From NCBI RefSeq assembly GCF_021647475.1, contig NZ_JAKIUR010000010.1:1-64000 (forward strand): 64,000 bases of DNA. Direction: 5' to 3'. The first letter of the stretch is position 1. Each line of letters begins with the position of its first letter. Shown here piece after piece: positions 1 through 8,817 of this stretch. The notes beneath the pieces are model-generated. The model had not been told where the DNA came from. It searched no databases and saw nothing but the letters and a program-made list of their open reading frames with translations. Source of the stretch: Lutibacter sp. (GTDB taxonomy: Bacteria > Bacteroidota > Bacteroidia > Flavobacteriales > Flavobacteriaceae). A program made the position numbers and the translations under genes.

Positions 1-524
1 ATCTTAGAAAGGAGAATAAACTCTTATTTGGAATTCAAGAAAAATCGATAGAATTTCTGACAAAACAGATCAAGAATATTGAGTTGGAAATGAAACAAAT
101 CATTAAGGAAAATCAAAAGTTAAATCAGCAATATAAATTAGTTGTTAGTGTAAAAGGTATTGGTGATCAGACTGCACTTTTTATGATTGTTACTACAAAT
201 GGTTTTACAAAATTTAAAACGTGGAGAAAATATGCTTCTTATTGTGGAATTGCTCCATTTCCAAATACTTCTGGAACCAGCATAAGGGGAAAAACTAAAG
301 TAAGTAATTTAGCTAATAAAAAACTTAAATCTCTTTTTGATTTATGTGCCAAATCTGCGATCCAAAATAACCCAGAAATGAAAATCTATTATCACAAAAG
401 AGTAGAACAAGGAAAAAATAAAATGAGTACTATTAACATTATTAGATGTAAATTAATGGCAAGAGCTTTTGCTACAGTTAATAGACAAACACCTTATGTT
501 AACACTTTAAAATTTGTTGCTTAA
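1..524 (+). CDS. IS110-family transposase, C-terminal part (5' end outside window)
   Basis: The reading frame is open from base 3 to the stop at 522-524; the N-terminal catalytic part lies upstream of the window. The visible part matches the IS110/IS1111 C-terminal domain (Transposase_20): a GIGDQTA helix-hairpin-helix-like segment, then CGIAPFPNTSGTSIRG, which carries the conserved Ser-rich motif, then a basic helix ending in ARAFATVNR. A leucine/lysine-rich coiled-coil-like linker (bases 3-110) precedes it. IS110 enzymes are DEDD/serine recombinases guided by a bridge RNA encoded in the element's non-coding end. The first in-frame ATG (base 84) is internal and is not the start. The element ends in the 35 bases after the stop, abutting a broken E1 repeat. 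Confidence 0.88.
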   Translation, partial: LRKENKLLFGIQEKSIEFLTKQIKNIELEMKQIIKENQKLNQQYKLVVSVKGIGDQTALFMIVTTNGFTKFKTWRKYASYCGIAPFPNTSGTSIRGKTKVSNLANKKLKSLFDLCAKSAIQNNPEMKIYYHKRVEQGKNKMSTINIIRCKLMARAFATVNRQTPYVNTLKFVA

Positions 525-559
525 ATAAATGAAATTTTATTTGGTAGTGTCATAGAATA

Positions 560-616
560 CAGGCAGGCTCGACCTGACGTAACAGCAAGTTTAAAAAGTT
601 AAAATGCACAACGAGT
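560..616 (-). repeat. Truncated E1 repeat (one arm) abutting the IS110 end
   Basis: Bases 560-616 match the arm of E1 that ends in a GTGCATT-type terminus (compare 52861-52917). The match begins abruptly at CAGGCAGG, which is the second stem half of the 21-bp hairpin found in intact copies. Everything before it (from about 525) is the non-coding end of the IS110 element. The fragment stops three bases before the stop codon of the neighbouring HAD gene. Strand is given relative to the intact copy at 7822-8023. Confidence 0.75.
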
Positions 617-618
617 TT

Positions 619-1299
619 TTATAAGTACTTCTTTATCTCTAATAACGAGTTAATATTCTTTATGGTATTTGATACAGGTTCCTTTTTTACATTAAAATAA
701 ATGGCATCTATTCCATTATTTATAGCTCCCATAACGTCTGCTTCATAATTATCGCCTATCATTATAGATTCTTTTGAAGTTGCCGCTGCTTTTTTTAAAG
801 CATAATTAAAAATAACGGGATTTGGTTTTTTTACGCCAGCATCTTCTGAAGTTATTATTTGTTCAAAATAAGGGCTTAATCCTGAATTTTTTAATTTTTT
901 GTATTGTACTTCATTAAATCCGTTAGTGATTACATGTAACTTATATTTTGGTTTTAGATAGTTTAAAATTTCTATTGCACCTTCAAAAAGCTCGTTATAA
1001 TTAGGTAACACCTCAATATAGTCAACCGATAAATCATCAATTAATTTATCTGACACGGTAATATTAATTTTTGTGAAAGTATCTTTTAATCTACCAATAC
1101 GAAGTGCAGATTTTGTGATTTTTTCTTCTCGATATAGTTTCCAATACTCCTGGTTGATATTTCGATAATAATTCAGAAATTTATCTAAATCAACAGGAAC
1201 TTTATGTTTTTTAAATATGGTTTTAAAAGCAAAATCAGAGTTTGTTTCAAAATCCCAAAGTGTGTGATCTAAATCAAAAAAGATGTGTTTTATATTCAT
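619..1299 (-). CDS. yjjG: YjjG-family HAD hydrolase (noncanonical pyrimidine nucleotidase)
   Basis: This is a 226-residue cytosolic haloacid dehalogenase-superfamily phosphatase. Motif I is FFDLDHTLWDF at residues 7-17, with the nucleophile Asp9 and Asp11. Motif II is ITNG near residue 124, motif III is the Lys of DAGVKKPNP near 157, and motif IV is IGDNYEAD near 181. The helical cap between motifs I and II, the length and the Leu-Trp after motif I are typical of the YjjG subfamily, which dephosphorylates noncanonical pyrimidine nucleotides such as dUMP or 5-halo-dUMP. It is divergent from the glycosyltransferase gene and appears monocistronic. The substrate is inferred from subfamily resemblance only. 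Confidence 0.85.
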   Translation of the reverse strand: MNIKHIFFDLDHTLWDFETNSDFAFKTIFKKHKVPVDLDKFLNYYRNINQEYWKLYREEKITKSALRIGRLKDTFTKINITVSDKLIDDLSVDYIEVLPNYNELFEGAIEILNYLKPKYKLHVITNGFNEVQYKKLKNSGLSPYFEQIITSEDAGVKKPNPVIFNYALKKAAATSKESIMIGDNYEADVMGAINNGIDAIYFNVKKEPVSNTIKNINSLLEIKKYL

Positions 1300-1366
1300 G
1301 CTCTAAAATTATAAATTTAATCAACATATAAAATAGTTTTATCTGTTTATATTTGTTTTTCAAAGA

Positions 1367-2494
1367 ATGAATAAAAAATTACATATACTTTTTATAAGCA
1401 GTTGGTATCCTTCAAGGGTTTTTCCTACTAATGGCGATTTTGTGCAACGACATGCAGAAGCTGTTGCTACAAAACACAAAGTAACTGTAATTCATGTGGT
1501 AACGGATACTGACATTAAATCACCTGAAAATTTCGATACAATCACAAAAAATGTAGAAACAAAATTAGTTTACTTACCTAAATCAAAAAATCAGTTAATC
1601 AAATTATTTCATTTTTTTAAAGCCTATTTATCCAATATTAAAAAAATTGAACCTATTGATGTAGTTCATGTCAATATTACTTTTCCAATTGGATTGATAG
1701 CGTTGTATTTAAAATGGTTTTTGCACAAACCCTACATAATTTCTGAGCATTGGAGTGATTATCAATTCCCTTTAAATAATTCTATTGGTTTTTTGAGAAA
1801 AATGACAACTAAGTTAATTCTTAAAAATGCCACGTTTGTATGTCCTGTTACAAATCATTTACAAAAAGCTATGATAGATTTTGGCTTAAAAGGAAATTAT
1901 TTATCTGTACCTAATGTTGTAAATACTTCCATTTTTAATATAGGAAAAATAAATTCAAATAAATTTGTTGTTTCACATATTTCAGATATGGATAATAGCA
2001 TAAAAAACATCTCAGGAATTCTAAATATAATCTCAAAGTTAGAACAACAAATTCCAAATTTAGAATTTAATTTAATTGGGGGGAATTCTAAAAAATATTT
2101 ACAATTGATTCATAAATTAAATATTAAAAACTTCAATGTTATTGATAATATACCTCATAATGAAGTTGCTAATTATTTAAAAAAATCAAATGTTTTTGTT
2201 TTATTTAGTAATTATGAAAACTTACCTTGCGTAATTCTTGAAGCATTTTCTTGTGGAATTCCTGTAATTTCAACAGATGTTGGAGGTATTAGTGAATATT
2301 TTCCACAAAATTTCGGTTATTTAATATCGCCTAAAGATGAAGCTACTTTGGAAAAATCAATTTTAAAAATATATGATAAAAAAATTAAACCTAATAAAAA
2401 AGTAATTCATAATTATGCTGAAAATAAATTCGGAATTAATACTATTAGTAGCACATTTTCTAAAATATATAAGCAAACTTTAAATATAAATTAA
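1367..2494 (+). CDS. Glycosyltransferase, GT-B fold, GT4-like
   Basis: This 375-residue cytoplasmic glycosyltransferase has no signal peptide. The N-terminal Rossmann half begins FISSWYPSR and contains the GDFVQRHAEAV segment common in Bacteroidota GT4 enzymes. The C-terminal half holds the nucleotide-sugar site: NVFVLFSNYENLPCVILEAF includes the EX7E pattern, followed by GIPVISTDVGG. Such enzymes add a sugar from an NDP-sugar donor to a growing lipid-linked glycan. The stop is two bases before the asnB start and asnB overlaps the flippase gene, so these three genes are almost certainly one operon for a surface polysaccharide. Donor and linkage cannot be read from the sequence. Confidence 0.88.
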   Translation: MNKKLHILFISSWYPSRVFPTNGDFVQRHAEAVATKHKVTVIHVVTDTDIKSPENFDTITKNVETKLVYLPKSKNQLIKLFHFFKAYLSNIKKIEPIDVVHVNITFPIGLIALYLKWFLHKPYIISEHWSDYQFPLNNSIGFLRKMTTKLILKNATFVCPVTNHLQKAMIDFGLKGNYLSVPNVVNTSIFNIGKINSNKFVVSHISDMDNSIKNISGILNIISKLEQQIPNLEFNLIGGNSKKYLQLIHKLNIKNFNVIDNIPHNEVANYLKKSNVFVLFSNYENLPCVILEAFSCGIPVISTDVGGISEYFPQNFGYLISPKDEATLEKSILKIYDKKIKPNKKVIHNYAENKFGINTISSTFSKIYKQTLNIN

Positions 2495-2496
2495 CA

Positions 2497-4392
2497 ATGT
2501 GTGGTATTGCTGGTATAATAAATAAAAATCAACCTCTTCAACAATCATCTTCGCTTAAATTAATGACAAAAAGTATGATTAATAGAGGCCCTGATGATGA
2601 AGGTTATATGCTATTTATGAAAAATTGCATTCCATTTTATGGAGATGATACTATTGCCAAAGAATATAAACATATTGATACTGCTGCTACAAAACCCTTT
2701 AAGTTAGGTTTTGGGTTTAGACAATTAAAAATTATTGACTTATCCAATAAAAGTCATCAACCTATGAGTGATTTGAGTCAAAATTATTGGATTATACTTA
2801 ACGGAGAAATTTATAATTATAAAGAAATTAGAAGTGAACTAATCAATTTAGGGTATACTTTTTTCTCTAACTCAGACACTGAAGTCGTTTTAAATGCTTA
2901 TAAAGAATGGAATACGAAAGCATTACATAAATTTAACGGAATGTTTGCATTATCTATTTTTGATAAAGTAAAAAACGAAGTGTTTCTTGCTAGAGATAGA
3001 CTTGGCATAAAACCTCTATATTTTCATGAAAATAATAAACAATTTATTTTCGCAAGCACTATTAAAGCCATTATAGATTCCAAATTATACAAACCTGAAA
3101 TAAATTGGGAAGGATTATCTCAAAATTTCAGATTTTCAATTGCTCAAAGACCAAACACCAGTTTCAAAAACATTAAAGCTCTTGAGCCTGCTCACTATTT
3201 AATAATTAACTTAGATACTAATAAAATACAAAAAAAACAATTTTGGGAAATACCTATTAACAATCAAGATTTTAGTTTAACTGAAAAACAATCCATCAAT
3301 TTACTTGATGAAAGTTTATACAACGCTATAAAGTATCGATTAAATGCTGATGTTGAAGTTGGCTCTTTTATGAGTGGCGGTATTGATTCAACAACACTCT
3401 CAGTAATAGCTTCAAAAATAAACCCTAATATTAAAGTATTAACTTTAGGGTTTAAAGAATTTGAAGCGTATAACGAAATTAAAGAAGCAAAAGATACAGC
3501 TGAATTAAATCATTTAAATCACATTATAGCCTATACTAATCCAAATGAAATAGTCAAAAATCTAGAAAATATTATAACGGCTTATGAAGAGCCTTATCAT
3601 CACCTATCAGCTAATTTTATATTAGCAAATATGGCTTCAGAAAATAATTTAAAAGTTGTACTTAACGGTTTAGGTGGTGATGAGTTATTTGGTGGTTACG
3701 ATGTTTTTTATAAATTACAATTTTGGAACAGTTTAAAAAGAAACAAAAATATTATAAATTTAATTCCAAATCTACATCCGAAAATTTCAAAAGCCAAAAC
3801 TATTTCAAAATATACAAATTTGGGTGAATTCTATTCTCATTATTTTACCAATTATAGTGATATTGAAATTAAAAAATTATTTAAGAATAAAAATAGTAGT
3901 ACCAAAAACACCATTTCAAATTTATACAATAAAAGTAATTTAAATTTTACAGATGATTTTGAAGGTGTCAGTTTTTATAATTTAAAATCATACATCAGTA
4001 ATCATCAAACTAGAGCTGTAGATCACAGTACTATGCAATTTTCAATTGAAGGTAGATTTCCACTACTTGATCATAATTTTATAGAGACTGCTTTTAAAAT
4101 TCCTACTAAATATAAATTGAAAAACAATACTCAAAAATACATTTTAAAACAGTTGGCAAAAAAATATATTGCTCCAAGTTGCTTTGCTATGCAAAAAAAA
4201 GGATTAGGATTACCTTTAGAACACTGGATTAAGAATGAGTTTAAAAGTTTAATAAATGATACTATTTCAACTTTAAAAAATAGAAATATATTTAATAATA
4301 ATGAAATTGATCTTATTTTAAAATCTAATAATGAACGCAAAATATGGCAATTAGTTTCTACGGAATTATGGATTAATAAATTTATAAAATGA
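2497..4392 (+). CDS. asnB: Glutamine-hydrolysing asparagine synthase (AsnB type)
   Basis: This 631-residue protein has an N-terminal glutaminase (Ntn) domain starting MCGIAGI, where Cys2 becomes the N-terminal nucleophile; NRGPDDEG and the later glutaminase motifs follow. The C-terminal ATP-pyrophosphatase domain has the PP-loop SGGIDSTTL at about residue 293 and a GLGGDELFGGY motif. The enzyme uses glutamine amide to form an amide on an adenylated carboxylate. It lies between a glycosyltransferase and a flippase gene and overlaps the latter by four bases (ATGA). AsnB homologues in such loci often amidate sugar carboxylates such as uronic acids rather than free aspartate, so that role is a reasonable inference here. 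Confidence 0.92.
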   Translation: MCGIAGIINKNQPLQQSSSLKLMTKSMINRGPDDEGYMLFMKNCIPFYGDDTIAKEYKHIDTAATKPFKLGFGFRQLKIIDLSNKSHQPMSDLSQNYWIILNGEIYNYKEIRSELINLGYTFFSNSDTEVVLNAYKEWNTKALHKFNGMFALSIFDKVKNEVFLARDRLGIKPLYFHENNKQFIFASTIKAIIDSKLYKPEINWEGLSQNFRFSIAQRPNTSFKNIKALEPAHYLIINLDTNKIQKKQFWEIPINNQDFSLTEKQSINLLDESLYNAIKYRLNADVEVGSFMSGGIDSTTLSVIASKINPNIKVLTLGFKEFEAYNEIKEAKDTAELNHLNHIIAYTNPNEIVKNLENIITAYEEPYHHLSANFILANMASENNLKVVLNGLGGDELFGGYDVFYKLQFWNSLKRNKNIINLIPNLHPKISKAKTISKYTNLGEFYSHYFTNYSDIEIKKLFKNKNSSTKNTISNLYNKSNLNFTDDFEGVSFYNLKSYISNHQTRAVDHSTMQFSIEGRFPLLDHNFIETAFKIPTKYKLKNNTQKYILKQLAKKYIAPSCFAMQKKGLGLPLEHWIKNEFKSLINDTISTLKNRNIFNNNEIDLILKSNNERKIWQLVSTELWINKFIK

Positions 4393-5654
4393 AAAATTTT
4401 ATCCAATTTATTAATGACTTTTTAAACCGATCTGGCAGTTATGTATTTACAACAACTATTGCTTCTCGCCTACTTTCATTTTTTGCATCTTGGATTGCAC
4501 TTCAATTAATACCAAATAAAGAATTAGGGATTGTAATATATGCATTTCAAGCAATTCTTTTTATAATTCCAATGGGGAGTTTAGGATTAAATCAAGGATT
4601 ACTACGATATGGTTCTCAATTAAAATCCAATAAGGAAAAAGATACTCTTTTTAATTATATCTTAAAAAAAGGAATACTAATTAGCCTGATTATAACAGTA
4701 ATAATCATAATTACTGTCTATTTATTAAATTTTGAATTAAATGAAACTCATTTTTATTTAATCCTTTTATCTTTAATGATAACATCAAGCTTTATATTTG
4801 AAATTATAAAAATTCAATTTAGACTTCAAAAAAACAATAAACTTTTTTCTATAGCTGAGCTTTTTTATAATATTTTATTGGTGTTTTTTGTCTTTACTTT
4901 AAGTTATAATTTTAAAGAATTGGGCTATGCCATTGCCTTAATTATAACTCCTTTTATTTCCTCATTAATATTTATCCCAAAACTTAATATTTCTTGGGGG
5001 AAACCTAAAAAATTAACATTTATAAATTATAAATTCTTTAGATATGGTTTTTTTGCAAGTTTATCTAATGTAACTACTCAATTACTAATTTCCATTGACA
5101 TTATTTTATTAGGATTTATCTTAAAAGATATGGAGCTAGTTACTGCTTTTAAATATGTTTCTTTGGTACCTTACAGTTTGCTTTTTTTATCTAATGTGGT
5201 TATTACCACAGATTTTGTAAATTTTACTGAAAAAATTGAAGATTCAATTTATATTAAAAGTTATATAATAAACTATATAAAATTATTTAGCTCAATTAGT
5301 TTTGCCTGCATTATTGTAATTTATTTTTTTGGTGAATTTATCCTGTCATTTTTTGAAAAAAGTTATATTTCTTATTTTTCTTCCTTAATGGTTTTAACCA
5401 TTGGTGTGTCAGGAATTTTAATATTACGAGGACTTTTTGGTAATTTATTATCTTCAATAGGAAAAGCACATATCAATTTTTCAATCACTACATTGGCTTT
5501 AGCTTTAAATATTGTTTTAAATTATTATTTTATTCCTAAATATGGCATTTTAGGTGCTGCAACTACTTCAGCAATAATCATGTGGTTTACAGGTTTTTTA
5601 TCTTTTTTATTATTCTTTTATTTTTATAAGAAATTATACTTCAAAAAATTATAA
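4389..5654 (+). CDS. Polysaccharide flippase (Wzx/MOP superfamily membrane protein)
   Basis: This 421-residue integral membrane protein has about 12 hydrophobic segments spread along its length and short Lys-rich loops. The N-terminal region (GSYVFTTTIASRLLSFFASW, residues 16-35) resembles the first helix of the MOP/Wzx oligosaccharide exporters, and the C-terminal GAATTSAI is typical of the family's late helices. The role is translocation of an undecaprenyl-linked glycan across the inner membrane. It is translationally coupled to asnB through the overlap at 4389-4392. Its 3' end overlaps the convergent FemAB-like gene by 31 bp, so the two transcripts share antisense 3' ends. Confidence 0.85.
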   Translation: MKNFIQFINDFLNRSGSYVFTTTIASRLLSFFASWIALQLIPNKELGIVIYAFQAILFIIPMGSLGLNQGLLRYGSQLKSNKEKDTLFNYILKKGILISLIITVIIIITVYLLNFELNETHFYLILLSLMITSSFIFEIIKIQFRLQKNNKLFSIAELFYNILLVFFVFTLSYNFKELGYAIALIITPFISSLIFIPKLNISWGKPKKLTFINYKFFRYGFFASLSNVTTQLLISIDIILLGFILKDMELVTAFKYVSLVPYSLLFLSNVVITTDFVNFTEKIEDSIYIKSYIINYIKLFSSISFACIIVIYFFGEFILSFFEKSYISYFSSLMVLTIGVSGILILRGLFGNLLSSIGKAHINFSITTLALALNIVLNYYFIPKYGILGAATTSAIIMWFTGFLSFLLFFYFYKKLYFKKL

Positions 5655-6493
5655 TAAACCTCTTTTTTAGCACTAAAACTTTTATAGAAATCAGCTACTC
5701 CTTTTATCATAGAACCTTCTAAATCTAAAATCATTTCGCTATTTGAAAACTCATTTATCAGTTCTGAAATTAATAATGTAGGTAACCCTTTTTGTTTTGC
5801 TTCTAAAGTTGCAATTGGTAATAAATACGTAATTCTATTCGCACTTTTAAGCCAAACAAATCCTGTAACTAATTGATTATCAATTTTAACTCCCCAAACA
5901 TGAATGCTTTTATGATTGCTTTTTAAAAGATTATTTAAAGTTTCAATCTGATTTAAAGTTAATTCATAATCTTTATCTTCGCCTAAATAAAAATTTAAAA
6001 AAGTAGTTAAATTAATGTTCTTTTCAATTTGAAAGGAAGTAGCTTTAGCTCTCTTTAAAGCTCTTTTCCGATTTTTATTAAAGCCTTTAATAAGCTCACT
6101 TTTAGGAGTATTTAAAGGTAAAATAAAATTAGTTTTTTCTTCTAATTCTAATAAACTACAACTATTTTCTGAATTCAATTGTACAGTAATTTTTATAAAT
6201 TTTTTAGGAATAGAATCCAAAAAGTCTAAAACTAATTTCTCTGAAATATTTTCTTTAGAAAAAATACCCAGTTGCTGCGTCCAAGCAGGTGGATATAAAT
6301 ATTTTAATCTAATTTTTCTTCTCCAAGGCAAAGGCATTACCGCTTCGTAATTATTTAAAACCAGTACATCCCAATTATCTGCAACGCAATCTAAGTACCA
6401 GCTAAAAGCGTAAACTCTGCTATTCATTGATTTTTGAATACAAGCATCATATAGCTCAATATCAATTTTATTTCTTTTTAAATATTGAATCAT
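5624..6493 (-). CDS. FemAB/GNAT-like acyltransferase-fold protein
   Basis: This 289-residue soluble protein resembles the GNAT/FemAB-like proteins found in flavobacterial polysaccharide clusters. Features are an early aromatic YAFSWYLDCVADNW segment, PLPWRRK, and a C-terminal GNAT-like core with VWGVKIDNQLVTGFVWL followed by ILDLEGSMIKGVADFYKSF. Family members transfer an acyl or aminoacyl group to an amine. It lies 11 bp downstream of the DUF7033 deacetylase gene on the same strand, so the two are probably co-transcribed and may act on the same glycan. The exact donor and acceptor are unknown. Confidence 0.6.
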   Translation of the reverse strand: MIQYLKRNKIDIELYDACIQKSMNSRVYAFSWYLDCVADNWDVLVLNNYEAVMPLPWRRKIRLKYLYPPAWTQQLGIFSKENISEKLVLDFLDSIPKKFIKITVQLNSENSCSLLELEEKTNFILPLNTPKSELIKGFNKNRKRALKRAKATSFQIEKNINLTTFLNFYLGEDKDYELTLNQIETLNNLLKSNHKSIHVWGVKIDNQLVTGFVWLKSANRITYLLPIATLEAKQKGLPTLLISELINEFSNSEMILDLEGSMIKGVADFYKSFSAKKEVYYNFLKYNFL

Positions 6494-6504
6494 AAAAAGA
6501 AATA

Positions 6505-7797
6505 TTAAATAACGGTAAGTTTATAAATAGTGCTCCAACCTTTCCAGTAATTATTTTCACTTAAAGTGTCATTATGAAAAAGAGAAATAAAAGTTCCATT
6601 TACATTTTTAACTTCATTTTTTAATAGCATTATCTTTTGAATACTTTCTTCATTAGTTAATTTCATATGATCTTTTAAAGTGCCATCCATAAAGGCAAAT
6701 GAGTAAATTTTTAACGGAGTTTGAATTTCAAAATCTAAATCGTAAAAATAAAATGGAGTACATGTACTTGCTCTAAAACCTGCAATTTTTGCATATCCCA
6801 TAGTAAAATCGGCTTTAATTTCTAAATCAATTAAATTTTGATAAGTTTCAGGAATACTTAAACGTAAAAAATGTTGACGAGAAAAGGTAACAGGTGTATT
6901 TATTATATTTTCTAGTCGTAATTTTTCTTTTTTCAACTTTTCAAAACTTTTATATGAAAAATACGATGGATGCATTCCTATTTTTGCATAATCGGCAACC
7001 GATTTTATTAATGATTGAAATTTTAAATTGGATGCCGAAATGTTTTTATCGTAAGTGGTATAATCTCCTACCAAAAAGAAAAATAGGGTTTTCACATTGT
7101 ATTCTTTTTTAATTTTTAAAATTTCTTTAAAAGTATAAAATGGATCTTTTCTAAAATTAAAAACGGTTAAAAACCGATGCCAAAAATTAAGGATTCGCAA
7201 GTGAAAAATATCATTTAAAAAACCGCCTAGTGTTCTAACAAAACCTTTATGTTTGTAGGCAAAAGCAGCATCTACATCAATGGTAGAAATTATTTCAAAT
7301 TTTTTAGTTTTATAGGTGTAATTTGGAAATTTTAGTTTTAAAAGTTCTAAAAATTTATAAGCCCAAATATCAATTACAGGTTTTTCAATAAAGTTATTTT
7401 TAACTGCTAAACTTTCTTCAGCAGGAAATCTATCATGTTCATCTTGTACATGTGGTAAATATTCTTCATACCTACTAATTAAATAAAACCCGGCTGCAAA
7501 AATATCAAAAGGAATACTAGATTTTTCTCCTGTTGGAAAAAAACAAGGTGTTTCATCCCAATTAAGTATAGTAATATCAATATCATTTATACCTTGTTCA
7601 AAAAGCAAGTCATGGCTTCTTATAAAAAATTCAGAACCTAATGGTGATTTAGAATAGGTGATTTTTGGTCCGTTATGAGCTACAAATTCATCTACTTTGG
7701 TTGTAAAAGTAATTGGTATTTGTAAAATTCGAACAAAAAAATGCTTAAAAATATAATTAAGCCTTGGGGTAATTTTATGTGTATAAACCAATAACAT
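6505..7797 (-). CDS. Polysaccharide deacetylase-like protein (DUF7033 N-terminal domain)
   Basis: This 430-residue protein has no clear signal peptide. The N-terminal part (MLLVYTHKITPRLNYIFKHF) matches the DUF7033 region that precedes polysaccharide-deacetylase-like (NodB/CE4-fold) domains in Bacteroidota. The second half has a STIDVDAAFAYKHKGF segment with the metal-site-like Asp pair and a GMHPSYFS motif, both compatible with a CE4 fold. The likely role is removal of N-acetyl groups during surface glycan synthesis. The start ATG is 24 bp from an intact E1 element that occupies its 5' leader. The downstream neighbour is the FemAB-like gene. Confidence 0.72.
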   Translation of the reverse strand: MLLVYTHKITPRLNYIFKHFFVRILQIPITFTTKVDEFVAHNGPKITYSKSPLGSEFFIRSHDLLFEQGINDIDITILNWDETPCFFPTGEKSSIPFDIFAAGFYLISRYEEYLPHVQDEHDRFPAEESLAVKNNFIEKPVIDIWAYKFLELLKLKFPNYTYKTKKFEIISTIDVDAAFAYKHKGFVRTLGGFLNDIFHLRILNFWHRFLTVFNFRKDPFYTFKEILKIKKEYNVKTLFFFLVGDYTTYDKNISASNLKFQSLIKSVADYAKIGMHPSYFSYKSFEKLKKEKLRLENIINTPVTFSRQHFLRLSIPETYQNLIDLEIKADFTMGYAKIAGFRASTCTPFYFYDLDFEIQTPLKIYSFAFMDGTLKDHMKLTNEESIQKIMLLKNEVKNVNGTFISLFHNDTLSENNYWKGWSTIYKLTVI

Positions 7798-7821
7798 AGG
7801 GTTATAAATATATTATAATTA

Positions 7822-8023
7822 ACCCGTTGTGCATTTTAACTTTTTAAACCTACTGTTACGTCTGTTCGAGCCTGCCTGACGACAAGGCAGGTAATTTTTG
7901 ATAAAAAATTGTATCGAGAACGATGGTCTCTAACTAAAAAACCTATTCTCGATACTAATTTTAAGCCTAAAAAGGCTAAAATTCACTCGAATTGACGAAA
8001 TTTTATCATAATGCACAATGGGT
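7822..8023 (-). mobile_element. E1 element, copy A (202 bp, intact, with 21-bp hairpin)
   Basis: The element has 14-bp imperfect inverted ends (ACCCGTTGTGCATT at the left; AATGCACAATGGGT at the right), flanked by the direct repeat TATAATTA (7814-7821 and 8024-8031). Inside are a GC-rich hairpin at 7871-7891, an inverted repeat around ATCGAGAA...TTCTCGAT, and an AGCCT/AGGCT stem-loop. It has no coding capacity, so it resembles a miniature non-autonomous transposon. It sits 24 bp upstream of the start codon of the deacetylase gene. Orientation is reported in the sense of that gene. Confidence 0.8.
7871..7891. repeat. 21-bp palindromic unit (H21) inside E1 copy A
   Basis: The unit is a 7-bp arm CCTGCCT, a 7-nt loop GACGACA and the reverse-complement arm AGGCAGG. 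E1 copy C lacks exactly these 21 bases, with TTCGAG joined directly to TAATTT at the equivalent point. Confidence 0.85.
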
Positions 8024-8047
8024 TATAATTAATAATTATGACTTTTT

Positions 8048-8743
8048 TTACAATAAATTTTCATCAGCAAAGCTAAAGTAATCATTTTCGGTGATTATTA
8101 AATGGTCTAGCACTTTTATATCCATGGTTTCTCCTGCTGTTTTTAATTTATTGGTAAGTAATTTATCTGCATTACTTGGTTTTAATTTTCCTGAAGGATG
8201 ATTATGACATAAAATAATTGCTGTTACATTAAGCTCTAATGCTTTTTTTAACACTAACCTAACATCTACTAAAGTACCCGTTAAACCACCTTTACTTTGT
8301 TGATTTTTTTCTATTATTTTATTTGAATTGTTTAAATATAGTATCCAAAACTCTTCGTGTTGCAACTCTCCTATTAAAGGTTGCATTTGCTCAAATACTG
8401 CTTTACTGCTTGTAATTTTTGGAAGTTTTAAGGCTTCTTCTAATCTTCTTCGCCTTCCTAATTCTAATGCTGTAATTATTGTAATTGCCTTTGCTTCTCC
8501 AATTCCTTTAAATTTTGTTAAATCGGTAATAGATAATTTTCCTAATTTATTTAAATTGTTATTTATAGATGCTAAAATACGTTTTGCCAAACCAACGGCA
8601 CTCTCATCTATATTTCCTGAACCAATTAATATAGCAACTAATTCTGCATCAGATAAAGATTCTTTTCCTTTTAAAATAAGTTTTTCACGTGGTCTATCAT
8701 CTTTTGCCCAAGATTTGATAGTTAAATTTGAAGTTTTTTTCAT
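8048..8743 (-). CDS. radC: RadC-family protein with JAB/MPN domain
   Basis: This 231-residue cytosolic protein has an N-terminal helix-hairpin-helix region (LSDAELVAILIGSG; FKGIGEAKAITI, residues about 30-90) and a C-terminal JAB/MPN metalloprotease-like domain with the metal-binding motif HNHPSG and an upstream catalytic-type Glu. The length is normal for RadC. The historical DNA-repair label is not well supported in bacteria; RadC-like proteins are often linked to mobile DNA or natural transformation. The ATG at 8743 is chosen because MKKTSNLTIKSWAKDDRPREK is the conserved family N-terminus. Confidence 0.93.
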   Translation of the reverse strand: MKKTSNLTIKSWAKDDRPREKLILKGKESLSDAELVAILIGSGNIDESAVGLAKRILASINNNLNKLGKLSITDLTKFKGIGEAKAITIITALELGRRRRLEEALKLPKITSSKAVFEQMQPLIGELQHEEFWILYLNNSNKIIEKNQQSKGGLTGTLVDVRLVLKKALELNVTAIILCHNHPSGKLKPSNADKLLTNKLKTAGETMDIKVLDHLIITENDYFSFADENLL

Positions 8744-8817
8744 CAGCAGTTTTTACCAAATATAAGTGTAAAAAATAAATGGTTACTATTAATGCTATAA
8801 AAAATTAAGATATCTAT

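Noticed and set aside
4131..4406. Minus-strand open frame at the asnB 3' end
   Set aside because: It is antisense to asnB, with no start context and no recognisable domain.
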